Source of the DNA: Pseudorasbora parva
Taxonomy: Eukaryota > Chordata > Actinopteri > Cypriniformes > Gobionidae
NCBI RefSeq assembly: GCF_024679245.1
Contig: NC_090187.1
Location: forward strand, 26,511,815-26,575,814
Direction: 5' to 3'
Length of the DNA: 64,000 bases
Shown here: positions 37,765-49,815 of the stretch, in pieces
Numbering within the stretch: the first letter of the stretch is position 1
Layout: each line of letters begins with the position of its first letter
Translations under genes and position numbers: made by a program
Notes under the pieces: model-generated
Told to the model about the DNA's origin: nothing
The model's input: only the letters and a program-made list of their open reading frames with translations
Databases searched by the model: none

Positions 37765-38272
37765 GATGTATTGTTTCAGGTCCTACATTGAAATGTATTC
37801 ACCTGAATTGAAATGCCTGTGAATAAATATAAATAAATAATATATTTCCATAAAAAGATACTAATAATGTCATAAGTCTCCTCTAGTGTTTCAAAAGAAA
37901 TCTTTAAGTTTCAGACTGGGCACAGACTGGCCAATATCTGCAAACAAAAGTCAGATATCTCAATATTATGAAATTATAATATTTCTTATCAAATTTGTCA
38001 GAGACTATTTAGTAAGTAAGAAGTAAGTAAAACTAAATATATATTTTTTTTAATTATGAAAAAATAAAAATAAAATAAAAGTATAACTATTAGACGTAAA
38101 CTTAAAAACGTATATAAAAATTAAAAATATTGTCTTGACAAATTACTCAATTTAAATTAGTTTAAAATGAAGTACTAAAATGACTTAAACTAAAAATAAA
38201 AATAAAAATACTAATACAAAGACTAATATTAATAACAAATATCAAAATTACTAAAAGTAGCTAAATTAAAAT
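37763..38272. other. Anonymous AT-rich stretch
   Basis: A-rich low-complexity sequence (AAAATAAAAATAAAATAAAA near 38060). Nothing else is recognised. Confidence 0.5.
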
Positions 38273-40026
38273 TAGGGATGCACCGATATGAACATTTTGG
38301 CCAATATCAATAACCGATAATGATTTATATACGAAAGCTGATAACCGATATATTGGCCAATACATCTAAATCCACATTTATATGTCACTTTTGAGAGCCT
38401 GATTACAAAAACAAAAGTCTCGCCATAAAAAGGCATGTTCCAAACAAACATAAATCAAACAAAAAAGTTTGTTTGTACTGTACAATAAAAAATAAAAATA
38501 AATATTGTATATTGCTGTTCACTTTATTTAAGCAATTCATCTCAATTTAACACCATTATATCAGGTTTCTGGTTCAAATGTAATTGCTTCATGTTATATT
38601 GACTTAAATCTGTTACTATTTGACATAACAATGTTTTTATTTTCAAATAACTTGTTTCAGTCAAGTAACCAAATTCACTTCCCATCATGCTTTCCAAAGG
38701 GGCTGAATTCGTAGAGTAAATGTTTAAATAAAGTGCTATTTAATGCATTTGAACAAGATGAGAAAGAGGAGAGACTTTTATGCATTAACATTTAGACTTA
38801 ATATTCTGTTATTTTGGTATTTAAAAGTTTGTGTTAGACGTTACCATTGTGGTGAAGTTTAGGGCATGTGCTTGGGTCGAGGACCTGCTAATAACAATTA
38901 AAGTTGTAGTAGTGGGAAGCTCAGATCATTTTACTAACTCAGATCTTTGAATCTCGTTCAGCCAAATTAACAAATCTTTTTTTCAAGTCATTTCGTTCAT
39001 TTAAGCAGAATCTAATTAAAATGTTGCGTGTGACATTTTTCAACACATTTAGTACTTTTGGAATTAAAAAAATAAACTGTAAGCTAATGCAGTCATGGCC
39101 AAACTTTGAGAAAGAAATTATTAATTAATTGCTTAGCTTCCCTCACCTCCCGATCCAAATCGTTCTCTCTTTAGTCACTTCACATTTAATCACGTCGGCT
39201 CCCTAGAAAGATTAGTACACCACTCGTGACTTCTGGTTTGAGCTGTTAGTTCCGTCATCATGTCTGATCTGGGCCGTGACAGCCTCATATTTAATACATG
39301 TGTCCGGAAACAGAAAAGATTAGTTCTCTCGAGTCTTCATCAAGTTCATCAAGTCCCAGCCCCACATAGGCAAGGCTATGCAGTCACCAGAAACACAAAA
39401 GATTAGTTTATCTCTCGAGTCTTCTCGTTCTAGTCTTTCATTTAAGTCCCCATGGGCAGAACGCAGAAACAGTTTCTTGTTAGATAACATTTGTAATTTT
39501 GTAATTAAACAGGATTACTTGTTATGGTTTTTGTTTGATATTCCTTTTAGAATAATTGAACTTAATAGTTTTGGACAAAATTAAGAATGTTAACCTGGTT
39601 TAAATAAATGGCATTGAATTAACCTTACTTAAAAACTTAAGTTTACTGAAAAAAACTATTTTAATTAAATTCAACATAAACCAGTTACCTGTTGACATAA
39701 AAAAATAAAAATAAAAAAAAACGTAAATCCAACACATTTTTTAATGGAAGCTTGAACCAGAGTAAGTTTTAAAATTAATTTTACACTCCTATGAACAACT
39801 TTCCTTACCAAAAAAAAAAAAAATACTGATCATATTTCAAACAATTCAAAACCATTATGGCGAACAGTTCCCATCTGAAGTGTCTCAGCTAAAGGAAATA
39901 ATCCATTATTTATCACCTTTAAGATATCGGCCAAATCTTCTTATCTGATCGATAACGGTAATGTTAAAATATATATCGGCCAATAACGATATGGTGACCG
40001 ATATGGTGATATATTGTGCAACCCTA
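38273..40026. mobile_element. hAT-like non-autonomous DNA element
   Basis: The left end TAGGGATGCACCGATATGAA and right end ATATTGTGCAACCCTA are inverted. Subterminal motifs GGCCAATATC, ACCGATAT and ATCGGCCAATAA occur at both ends. The TAGGG-TGCAC terminus is typical of fish hAT elements. No transposase frame was found in 1.75 kb, and I could not confirm an 8-bp target duplication. Old age or nested material may explain the length. Confidence 0.6.
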
Positions 40027-41246
40027 GAAAATATAAAAGTATATATATATATATTCATAATTATGATACTTTAATTCAAATTATTACTAAACACTGTAAT
40101 AGTATCAATAGTCTCTAAATAATTTGTTGGAATAACTTAAGACAAAGTTGATGATTATCAGATTATAGAGCATTAAATATTCATTAAAACAGGTATGCAA
40201 ATTAATTATTCATCAGTTTACTATGTTTTTTATACATTATCTGGCTCTGTATCATTTTATATTACATAGTGACTATGAATAATATTACGAATAATATTAC
40301 TTATAAACAAAACAGTCATTTTTAGGAATGTTTTAGCTGTATACTGTACTTAAAAAATAAGGCAAGAATTGAATGAAAAATGAGTTTTGTTCCCATGTTC
40401 TTTTGCACCTCTCCCCCAGGGCGCATTTAGAGATTTAGTGACCTTAAAACACGAGCAGAAAAACAATTCGTTTGGCCCTTGTGACCTTCCACCTTTGAGC
40501 TTGGGCAGAGGGATTTGGAATGATTTAAATCAAGCAGACAGATGGAAACACACACTCCCAAAACAAAGCCACACACAAACAGGAACTTGAATGCTTTAAG
40601 TGCTAGACGCTGCAGCTAAATGATCTGTGATGGACAAATATTTTCATTTTAGAGTACACTTACATGATAAAATCATAACATTACAACATCGAGAAATTGT
40701 GTATCGAGAAAAATGATAAATGCTGCACATGAAGGTGGTTGGAAATGTAACATGACACAAAAACAAACACAATTAGACTCCTCGCACTGTTTATAATAAG
40801 CAGATCTCATCTAACACTCACATGTGCAAGGGTTTACACACAAACTCCCATAGATAACCAACAATAAGTTGTCAAACAAGCATCTGGTCACACAATCAGT
40901 GCAATCACCAAGGGACATGTGCATGCCTCACACTCCCGAGGTCGATTTCTCATTTTAGCTGAGCAGGAAAAGACATGCTGCTGCATAGAGGGAATCGACG
41001 ACGGCAGAGAGCACATCATCTGTCAGGATTGGGGAGCCATCTAGTGGGATTTGAGTAATTAATTTGGCTCATTCTGTGGCTTTTTCTGACTCTGGTTCAT
41101 TTGCATCAGTAATTGGCTCTCTCCTAAATGATATTGTCCTGGTTCTAGATTGAGACAAATGGATTCAATCAGCTCATGATCACTAACCATAAACAAAACC
41201 AGCTGCATCTCAATTTGCAAATATCTGCACACTACAAGAACACATT
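40027..41246. other. Low-repeat stretch with a candidate conserved element at 40385-40560
   Basis: The part 40385-40560 (GGCGCATTTAGAGATTTAGTGA, TTCGTTTGGCCCTTGTGACC, shown in pieces) is repeat-free and balanced. The rest is AT-rich without recognisable content. Confidence 0.3.
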
Positions 41247-41759
41247 TCACACCGGCTCACCAAATTTGGACAATAGAAGATTGGAAAAACATTGCCTGGT
41301 CTGATGAGTCTCAATTTCTGCTGCTACATTCAGATGGCATAAACAATATGAAAGCGTGGCTACATTCTGCCTTGTATCAACAGTTCAGGCTGCTGGTGGT
41401 GTGGTGTGGAGGAGATTTTCTTGGGACACTTACTACCATTTGAAAATCTTTTAGTTTTTTGTATTCACTTTGGTACTATTTTCACAAGTAGGTGTTCAAT
41501 TTTTTTTCAGTTGCGTTAGTACAATGCACAAAATCACGAAGTATCCTTTTACTACTTTTCATCTCTATAAATGTTTTATTCACAATAACCGCTCTTCATA
41601 AAGCTCTTACTATCAAACTTTTGATTTGCCTCTCAAATCAAAATAGAGAGAGAGAGAGAGATCGAGAGAGAGAGAGAGAGAATTTTTTTTTTTGATTTTT
41701 ACAAATACTTTTATAAAACAATTATAAAAAACAAACCTCAATCATATTAAATTAGCACA

Positions 41760-42170
41760 CTCTGGAAAATTTAATTATTCTCTACAACAGAGCAGAGTAC
41801 ATCTTTGTAACACCATATACTGGAAAATTCCTAGATCGTTCATCAAACTATAATAATTTAAGTCTATTCTTAAACGAGCTTTCAACATTTTGACAAATAC
41901 AAAAACAGCATCATCATCAGTAGAACCTTCAACCTTATTTCGTCTACTCATATACACAGCCATCTTTGCTCTTCCCAATATGAAGTTAAAGAGTTGACAC
42001 TGCTCCCTCTTTTTTGGGAATACCTATAACCCAAAATAAACAAATGTTTGGAAAAAACTACACCAAACAATTTAAAAAGGTCTTCCAACATAGAAAACAA
42101 TGGCACAAGACGACAACATTCCATATAACAGTGAAAAACTGTCTCACGAAGAGTACAAAAAGGGCAATCA
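41760..42170 (-). pseudogene. 3' end of a Tx1/L1-like LINE ORF2
   Basis: On the minus strand, a Cys-His cluster (CPFCTLRETVFHCYMECC, about 42167-42114) is followed by hydrophobic stretches and NFILGRAKMAVYMSRRNKVE (around 41978-41919). The frame ends TGTAGAGAATAA near 41763. I recognise this as the C-terminal region of fish Tx1/L1-clade ORF2. The endonuclease and reverse transcriptase parts are absent, and a frame change lies between the two portions. Confidence 0.6.
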
Positions 42171-42257
42171 TGATTAACATCAGAGTTTAAAATACTAATT
42201 TTTTATAGTATTTTAATAATTTTAATAATTCTAATTTTAATTTTATATTTAGTAATT

Positions 42258-42259
<2 letters not shown>

Positions 42260-42348
<89 letters not shown>
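42260..42348. repeat. (GA)n microsatellite
   Basis: This is a perfect GA tract of about 44 units inside the inverted-end block. Confidence 0.98.
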
Positions 42349-42350
<2 letters not shown>

Positions 42351-43130
42351 GCTATTTGTGATAGTATTGATTCAATTACATAAGTTAGGTAATGTAAGTG
42401 TATATCTAATGTGGCATCTGTAACCGGTATTAATGTAATTAATTCAGCAACGAGGGTGATTAGAAACATGTATCTTGCATTGTTTGCTGTTGAATTAACT
42501 GATTGTTAAAACTAAAGTACTAAATTGAAAGATCATACTGTTGTGTTTTGTTGAGTAAATGAAATGTTCTCAATACATAATAAAATAATTCTGTGTGAAA
42601 CAATGATTATGTGGACTGAAAAGATGTGCAACTGAATGAAAGTATTACATCAGGTTTTGAAAGAATGACTAGCTGTGTTACAAGTGAGATCAGTTTGGAT
42701 TTTTGTTTTAGTTTTGAAAGTGTACACCTTACTTGTGAAAATAGTACCAAAGTGAATGAGTATTATTGCAACAGTGTACAGTGTCTCAAACTGGTTTCTT
42801 GAACATGAAAATGAGTTTACTGTACTCAAATGGCCGCAGCAGTCACCAGATCTCATTCATTTTAATGGGAGATTCACATCGTGGATGTGCAGCCTACAAA
42901 ACTGCAGCAGCCGTATCATGTCAATACAGAACAAAATCCATCACATAGTTGAATCTCAACACACACACAAAATGTAAAATGTTAAAAGAAAACCATCTAA
43001 AACTCGCCATATACTTACTTGAAAAAGAATAGCAGCCAATAATTTTTTTTCACACTATTTTCAGCATACTATGATTTAAGGTGCATCCAAATCCTTTCTA
43101 TTTATTCCAGGTCTAATAGATAGTATTAGG

Positions 43131-43219
43131 GTGCGTCTCAATCTGCTCCCTAGTTCAGTTATCAGGGCACTGATCAGAGTGCCCTGACCAGTGAACTAGG
43201 GAGCTGATTGAGACGCAGG
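43131..43219. repeat. Near-perfect palindrome (short hairpin MITE)
   Basis: GGTGCGTCTCAATCTGCTCC on the left pairs with GGAGCTGATTGAGACGC on the right, and CTAGTTCA with TGAACTAG. The central GGGCACTGATCAGAGTGCCC is itself palindromic. The 89-bp unit could fold into one long hairpin. I recognise it as a small fish MITE. Confidence 0.85.
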
Positions 43220-43329
43220 GTTAGTCTATTGAATGCAGTATATCTTTTCAAAAGTGTGCATGTCTTATGCTCTAGCTCCCTCTAGGGGAGAAACACATTA
43301 CATGTATCATATGCGTCATTCTTTTTTTA

Positions 43330-43564
43330 AAGGGATAAAAAAAGAAAAGAAAATCTTGTCATCATTTACTCACTCTCATGTTGTTTCAAACCTGTATGGA
43401 TTTCGTTGTTCTGCTGAGCACAAAAGAAGATATTTTTTAGAATTTTGGTATCCAGATAATTGATGGACCTCATTGACTTCCATGGCAAAAATAATAATAT
43501 CTACCATCAACTGTCTGGTTACCAACATTCTTCAAATGACGATTTTTGGGTGAACGATCCTGTT
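43330..43564. mobile_element. Small non-autonomous DNA element (AAAGGGATA / GAACGATCCT ends)
   Basis: The body contains TCATCATTTACTCACTCTCA and GTTTCAAACCTGTATGG, hallmarks of an abundant fish MITE family. The right end TTTTTGGGTGAACGATCC is a degenerate inverse of the usual GGATAGTTCACCCAAAAA. A piece of the same family lies in reverse at 43780-43830 and another at 52918-53000. Confidence 0.65.
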
Positions 43565-44829
43565 AACGTACATTTTCAATCATACTCTTATAAAGCTGAA
43601 TGCTCAATCTACAGGCAATCTTGCTAAACTTTAAAACAAAATTATTTATTTAAAAAAAATGATTTGCCATATTTTCTTGCTTTTCTGCTTTAAATCCTTT
43701 TGAGATTATTGGACCACAAGATGCCACATCTGTTGCTATGGAGACAAAGGTGAAGTCCTCACTACAATTCTAAAGAAGAAAGAAAGTCATAGAGGTTTGG
43801 AATAACATGAGGGTGAATGAATGATAGAGAATCATGCTGGATGATATGGATGGGTTCATCAGGTTTTAAACAAACTTTGTTTATGTCATATTCAAGCATA
43901 AAGGGACACACCTAATACTAGCACATTTGGAAACCTATATTAACTATCCAGTTTAACTCTTCACTCAAACCGCTGCTCACACGAGACATCAGAATAACAT
44001 CTGACAACATCATTCACATTTTATATTCTATAATGGATCTCCTGTCTGTCAGAAAATCTGTATTTTCCAAACATGTTCTGGCTGTCAGAAACTGGACTTA
44101 TAGACTGACCTGCTGTTGAAACTGTGTGTATATTTCCCATTCACTCGCAGTAGAGCTTCATTAGGATGGTGTCAGATACAGCTCACTTTGAATGACATAA
44201 AAAGCCCCAGCAGCAGACAATTCATCCTGCCCATTTTCTCAAATTCCATCAGATTACACCAAACTTAATATTTAAACACAGACACACACACAATGGGCAG
44301 AAATCAAATGAGTGTAACTAATGTATTCTTTGTAATCAGCTCTGCTGCACTGTATTTGCTGTGCTACATACAGAAAAACGAGAAAAGGTGATAAAATGAA
44401 CATCTAATCTAGACAATGACATGAAGGTGAATGATTCGATTTGTAGCATTTAATTGATTCTATTAAGATATGTTCCCTATATTATATAGACACCTAATAC
44501 AAACATAACATGATTTGGAGCGCCTAGCACCTTCCCTTGGTACCGCAGTGTGGGTTTTCAGTTGCTGACATCTGTTGGGTCTGTGAGACAGATGGATTCA
44601 TGCACACACACACAGTGACATGGCACTCTCTCCATTAATGTAACTCCCCTGCTACTGGAGCAGAACCTACCGGAACAATTCCTCTGCTCCAACACTCACC
44701 AGACCACGGCATAGCTATATTGTAAGAGCCTTGTACTTGCTAACATCTTTTACCCACTATTGAACAGCTACAAAACAAACTGTAATGATTGCAGAATTCA
44801 GACATTGTTTACCTGTCTTGTGGGCGGTT

Positions 44830-44832
<3 letters not shown>
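43565..44832. other. Anonymous stretch
   Basis: Apart from the MITE piece at 43780-43830 (AGTCATAGAGGTTTGGAATA, CATGAGGGTGAATGAATGAT), no gene or repeat is recognised. Confidence 0.45.

Positions 44833-44890
<58 letters not shown>
44833..44890. repeat. (TA)n microsatellite
   Basis: This is a TA tract of about 28 units, followed by CATACACACATGTG. Confidence 0.97.
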
Positions 44891-44893
<3 letters not shown>

Positions 44894-44911
44894 CACACAT
44901 GTGTGTGCGTG

Positions 44912-45044
44912 TGTTTGTGTGTGTACTGTTCAGGTATGTGTTGTCTATGAGGACACAAATGTGTATAATGACGTGTGTGTGTGTGTGTGTGTTTGTGTGT
45001 GTACTGTTCAGGTATGTGTTGTCTATGAGGACACAAATGTGTAT
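44912..45044. repeat. Tandem duplication of about 78 bp containing the end of the CA-associated module
   Basis: TACTGTTCAGGTATGTGTTG and TCTATGAGGACACAAATGTG occur twice, about 78 bp apart, linked by a GT tract. GGACACAAATGTGTATAATG is the reverse complement of the right end of the CA-associated module. Confidence 0.85.
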
Positions 45045-45081
45045 ATGAAGACCCTTCCTGTGTCCTCGTAAAGCAAATGGC

Positions 45082-45350
45082 TTAAAGGCACAATATGTAA
45101 TTTTCGCTGCTAGGGGTTGCTAGAAGGCGTAGCTTGATGACGTTTTCATTTCAGGGAATCCTTGTCTTTACTTCTATAGCAGAGGGAAAAATCAGACAGG
45201 TCTCAGGCAGAAATCATATTCATGGATAAACGAATGTATTAAAGATTTATTAACGTTACTGTAGTATAAAGTAGGGCTGCACTATTTGGGGAAAATATCT
45301 AATTGCGATTATTCTGGTTAAAATTGTGATTGCGTTTTAAAATGTGTTTG
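45082..45350 (+). mobile_element. Truncated DNA transposon termini (TTAAAGGCACAATATGTAAT; TAGGGCTGCACTATTT)
   Basis: CTTAAAGGCACAATATGTAA at 45081 resembles a TTAA-type left end, and TAGGGCTGCACTATTTGGGG at 45273 resembles a hAT left end. I found no matching right ends. Confidence 0.4.
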
Positions 45351-45799
45351 TGTTTATGTATTAATATGACAATTAATGTGACTCTAAAAAAATTTACAAA
45401 ATAAAAAATATATTACTATTACATTAACATTTTCATTATTACAAATTAAAAATAGAGTATGATAGAATAAATATAACAATAATTATTATTATTATTTTGT
45501 GTTGAGCTATTTAACAATGATTCATTTTCTTTGAATGTATCCAAACAGTTGCTTAACTGTCTAATAAAACACTCAATATATTAAAACGACTTTGGTGTTT
45601 CCATGGTTTCTTCAAAATAAAACCGCAAAATTGAGGGCAACGTGGGTATGATGTCATTGACAAGTGACGCAGGGACACAGTCCTGGTTAAAATGACAGAT
45701 TTTTCTAGATTTAAACATTCTTAGAAACATCTGGGATAATGCAAGTTTACAAGTCAAGCAAATATATAACATAGTTTTAGTTGTTTTTGGAAAGTTTTG
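45351..45799. other. Anonymous AT-rich stretch
   Basis: Nothing is recognised. Confidence 0.5.
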
Positions 45800-45940
45800 T
45801 GCGATGGGTATGTTGAGGGGTAGGGTTAGTGTACGGGGATAGAATATACCGTTTGCACAGTATAAAAACGATTAGATTTATGTAGATTACCCGTAAACCA
45901 CATATACAAGTGAGTGTGTGTGTGTGTGTGTGTGTGTGTT
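45800..45940 (-). mobile_element. CA-associated repeat module, copy 7 (partial), with its GT tract
   Basis: In reverse it has GTTTTTATACTGTGCAAACG, TATATTCTATCCCCGTACAC and CTAACCCTACCCCTCAACAT in the module order. A GT tract (45911-45940) abuts it. Confidence 0.7.
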
Positions 45941-46695
45941 GTGAGAGAGATCATTTTTAATGAAATAAAAAAAAACATTTAATACTAAATTGAATATTTT
46001 ACATATAGGCCTTTAGCAATAGGCCAAACTACACTAGCATAGAATTAGACAAACATTTAATGTATTATGACAGCAAATTACATTCTTTTTGATTCTTGTT
46101 TTAATCATTTTAAATGAAATCTTATGGAATAATTTATGGAATCTGAAATCCGATTAATTTATACACTGTTAACAGCATTTTTTTGTTTGTTTTTAGAGAT
46201 TATTCTCTGCTCACATGAAGAAACCCAAGCATATATGACTGCATGCATTGTGGTCCGAATTGATTTCTTCTCATGTCAGAGAGCTCGGGCAAAACGTGTC
46301 GGATATATTTTGCAGTGTGGGAGTTTCAAAAGTTGTCTGAAAATATCCAAGTCAATCGCCCACTTCGAATCCCCCCCGGGTTTGACGCGATGTGCGTTTT
46401 CATGTGTAGGAAGACTAGTGGGTGTCTGAAATGGATTGAGGCTGTTTACTGATTAAAATGAATTTTCCTTTGTTTCTTTTTTCTTTTACTTTCACATTCA
46501 AACACACTTGCTTATTTACATTTTACAGAGCACGATTTACTATCACGCACTGCAGACATACACATTACATTTTCTCTCTACTGTCTGTGCATTTGTCTGT
46601 CAGGGTTGATTATGGGTTGTCAGCGTATGAAAGGAGACCAGACGAGCATGGCAAAAAATCCCAAAAGACCTTAAGTGCCACATTGTATCTTTGCA

Positions 46696-46697
<2 letters not shown>
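45941..46697. other. Anonymous stretch
   Basis: The 97- and 110-codon open frames at 46136 and 46458 have no domain features. No gene is recognised. Confidence 0.45.

Positions 46698-46741
<44 letters not shown>
46698..46741. repeat. (GT)n microsatellite
   Basis: This is a GT tract of about 21 units ending ATGTATGT. Confidence 0.97.
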
Positions 46742-46748
<7 letters not shown>

Positions 46749-47267
46749 CTCACAGTCTTTGTGAAGATCATATCATTATACAGGTTTTAATTGGCCCCTC
46801 ATGATCAGCCATCTTTGTGTGCTAGGCTAAAGTGATAACCTTGAGTCCTGCCATTAGTCAAGCATGAAACAGCCCACAAAGAAATGACACAATCTCATAA
46901 ACACACAACGAGACACAGAAATACCATATCGATATTAATATGTATAGGATTAACCACAGAAACACATGTGCCACAAACACCAGAAGTACTCCATTAATTC
47001 ATGAGGCTTGAGTCATTCAGTGTACGTCAAAAAACGTCAAAGATACTCCCACGGGATTTAACTAACAGGCTACAGTCAGCCTGTTTCCTTTCCACATGTC
47101 ATCTATAGGGAGAAGCCCTCACTGCAGACCTCTTACAATGGCAGAAACTGCAATCATTACTAATAACTAGTGTCCTAATCACATCCTCTTTGTAATGATA
47201 GCTCCTCTTAAAGAAATAGGTCACCCAATAATGACAATCCTGTATAATTCATTTATCCATCAACATA
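46742..47267. other. Anonymous stretch
   Basis: No gene or repeat is recognised. Confidence 0.5.
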
Positions 47268-48072
47268 TCTTTTGGCAATTATATATTTTGGGACGTCTGC
47301 CTTTACATGAACTTTAATGACACCCTATTCTTAATCTGTAGGGTTTAATATGGAGTTGGCCCATCCTTTGCAGCTATACCAGTTTCAACTCTTCTGGAAA
47401 GGCTTTCCACAAGATGTAGGAGTGTGTTTATCTAGAAAAATTTTCTAGAAGCGCATTTGTGAGGTCAGGCACTGATTTTGGATTAGAAGCCCTGGCTCGC
47501 AGTCTCCACTTTAATTCATCCCAAAGGTGTTCTATCGGGTTAAGGTCAGGACTCTGTGCAGGCCAGTCAAGTTCCTCCACCCCATCCATGACTTTATGGA
47601 CCTTGCTTTGTCCACTGATGGGCAGTCATGTTGGAACAGCACGGGGACATCACCCAAAATGTTCCCACATTGTTGGGAGCATAAAATTGTCCAAAATGTC
47701 AAAACCCATCAGATTGCAAGACAAAGAAGAGTGATTTATCACTCCAGAGAACACGTCTCCACTGCTCTAGAGTCCAGTGACGGCGTGCTTTATACCCCTG
47801 CATCCAACGCTTTGCACTGCACTTGGTGATGTAAGGCTTGGATACAGCTGTTCAGCCCTGGGAACCTATTCCATGACGCTCTCTACCCACTGTTCTTGAG
47901 CTAATCTGAAGGCCAAACGAAGTTTGGGGGTCTGTAGCTATTGACTCTTCGCTATTGACTCGAAAATGCCGACTTCTGTGCACTGTGAGCCTCAGCATGT
48001 GCTGACCCCACTCTGATTTAATGTGGCCTACCATTTTGTGGTTGAGTTGCTGCTGTTTCCAATTGTTTCTAC
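47268..48072 (-). pseudogene. Tc1-like transposon relic, family C (transposase 3' to 5')
   Basis: The left end is a degenerate TTTTGGCAATTATATATTTT followed by GGGACGTCTGCC. The minus strand then carries the C-terminal to N-terminal transposase in order: CCCATATTAAACC, the PIEHLW-equivalent complement GATGAATT near 47510-47520, and the second DNA-binding region near 47880-48060. The part between about 47700 and 47715 is deleted and several frameshifts exist. The N-terminal end is cut at the junction with the next relic. Confidence 0.8.
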
Positions 48073-48082
48073 TAGCATTATA

Positions 48083-48685
48083 ATAACAATCATTGATGCA
48101 AGTGGGGAACGAGGGCTGGCCCCTGTGGTGCGATCAAACAGCGAGCTACTGTTGCTCATATTGCTCAAGAAGTTAATGCTAGTTCTGATAGAAAGGTGTC
48201 AGAATACACAGAGCATTGCCATTTGTTGCATATGGGGCTGCATAACTGCTGACCAGTGAGGGTGTCCATGTTGACCCCTGTCCACCCCTGAAAGCGCCAA
48301 CAGTGGGCACGTGAGCATCAAAACTGGACCATGGGGGAATGGAAGAAGGTGGCCTGGTCTGATGAATCATGTTTTCTTACACATCACATGGATAGCCAGG
48401 TGCGTGTGCGCCGCTTACCTGGGGAACACATGGCACCAGGATGCACTGGGAAGAAGGCAAGCCAGAATAGGCAGTGCGATGCTTTGGGCAATGTTCTGCT
48501 GGGAAACCTTGGGTCCTGCCCTCCATGTGGATGTTACTTTGGCACGTACCACCTACCTAAGAACCATGCAGACCATGTACACCCTTTCATAGAAACGGTA
48601 TCCCTGGTGGCTGTAGCCTCTTTCAGCAGGATAATGTGCCCTGCCACAAAGCAAAAATGGTTCAGGAATGGTTTGAAGAGCATAA
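48083..48685 (+). pseudogene. Tc1-like transposon relic, family B
   Basis: The plus strand encodes the middle of a transposase. It has the second helix-turn-helix region near 48090-48200, WKKVAWSDESC with the first catalytic Asp near 48350-48368, a recognisable VRVRRLPGEHMAPGCTG, and FQQ/DN region near 48615-48645 (AGGATAATGTGCCCTGCCAC). It stops near KMVQEWFEEH. Both termini and the final catalytic Glu region are absent. It is the opposite strand and a different family from the relic to its left. Confidence 0.85.
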
Positions 48686-49547
48686 AAACTGGAGGATGTA
48701 AGTAACTGATGACATTTTTCATTTTTGGAAGAACTACCCCTGTACAATATAATTGTTTATAAGCACAAACAAATAATAATTACATTTAATTGTTTGATTT
48801 TTTAAAAAATGTAAGCAATGCATTACAGTGCATTACTATGCATTTTAATATTGATGTTAGGGATGCCAAACAGACATTTTCCATGGTAAAAAAAAAGTGT
48901 AATGCAGATTTCAATGTCTTTTCGCTTTTATAAAAACACAGCAACATCAATATAATAAACAAAAAAATATTAAATATATTAAACAATAATCGCAAACAGA
49001 CGTATGTAGAAGACACTGTAGATTTATAGACCTGCATACTTAATTCAGCAGTGCAGTGTATATGTCTTGTTTTGCTTTATATCTAGTATTTTTTCCTGAC
49101 TGTGCTGAAATTTTGACTCTAGGTACACAGGAAAAGTTCAAGGCTGTCTGATCAGAATGCATTATTCTGGTACTAACACCTTGCCCATAATAATAAACCC
49201 TATAAATAAACTCTGTCCGAACGGGCTGATCCGATCTGATCTTTTTCTCGGTCAGCGCTGTGAGTCATGGACATTAACCTTTCTCTTCCATTCCATCACA
49301 GATGCAATTTCTCCTCTCTCTTTATCTTTCTCTCTTGCTCTTTCTCGTGTATCCACAGCCAAGGATGAGTTTTCTCAGAGTAGATAGAGGAGGCAACAAA
49401 ACAAATATATATAAACATATAAGATAAATCTCAATTTAAAGAAACCATTTTTTTTGTTTTAAAAATATATATTTTATGATGCTGGATTTAAATAAATAGT
49501 ATGTTAATACATACATAAAAAAATATTATATATAGTACTGATAGTCT
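48686..49547. other. Anonymous AT-rich stretch
   Basis: No gene or repeat is recognised. Confidence 0.5.
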
Positions 49548-49815
49548 CACACAGTCAAACCTTCAGACTGACGGAAGAAGGCCTGGACTCTACAGCAGCT
49601 TTCCCTGGCAAAGGCCGTCTGACTGACATGTAAGGCAACCAATCACAGTTCGTTTTGTTCAGTGTCATGTTTAGCACTATGAAAATGTCGGTGTCCCTAC
49701 AGACCGGTATGTAAAACTTGCAAAAGAGTCTATGCCGGGAAATCAAGCATTTAGTTGATCCTGATAAGCATTGTCACGGTAGTAAACACCACAGCTTTCT
49801 TCATAGCGATACACA
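49548..49815. mobile_element. Diverged copy of the element at 10484-10842
   Basis: It begins TAGTCTCACACAGTCAAACC and shares CTTCAGACTGA, CATGTAAGGCAACCA, GTGTCATGTTTAGC and CATTTAGTTGATCCTG with the earlier copy in the same order. Confidence 0.65.

Larger units (their letters stand above)
41463..42757. mobile_element. Block with 33-bp inverted ends inserted in the Tc1 relic
   Basis: The left end 41463-41494 and the right end 42725-42757 are reverse complements apart from one inserted base; both contain ACTTTGGTACTATTTTCACA or its complement. The interior holds the 3' part of a LINE on the minus strand and two GA tracts (41645-41682 and 42260-42348). No transposase is present. No clear target duplication was found. 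Confidence 0.75.
41247..42960 (+). mobile_element. Tc1-like transposon relic, family A, split by a 1.3-kb block
   Basis: The left part (41247-41458) contains the sequence encoding GWCDE-type EDWKNIAWSDES (near 41275-41315). The right part (42760-42960) starts with the region encoding NWFLEHENEFTVLKWPQQSPD. They are consecutive parts of one transposase interrupted by 41463-42757. The QQDNAP part, both termini and the helix-turn-helix region are missing. Confidence 0.8.
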
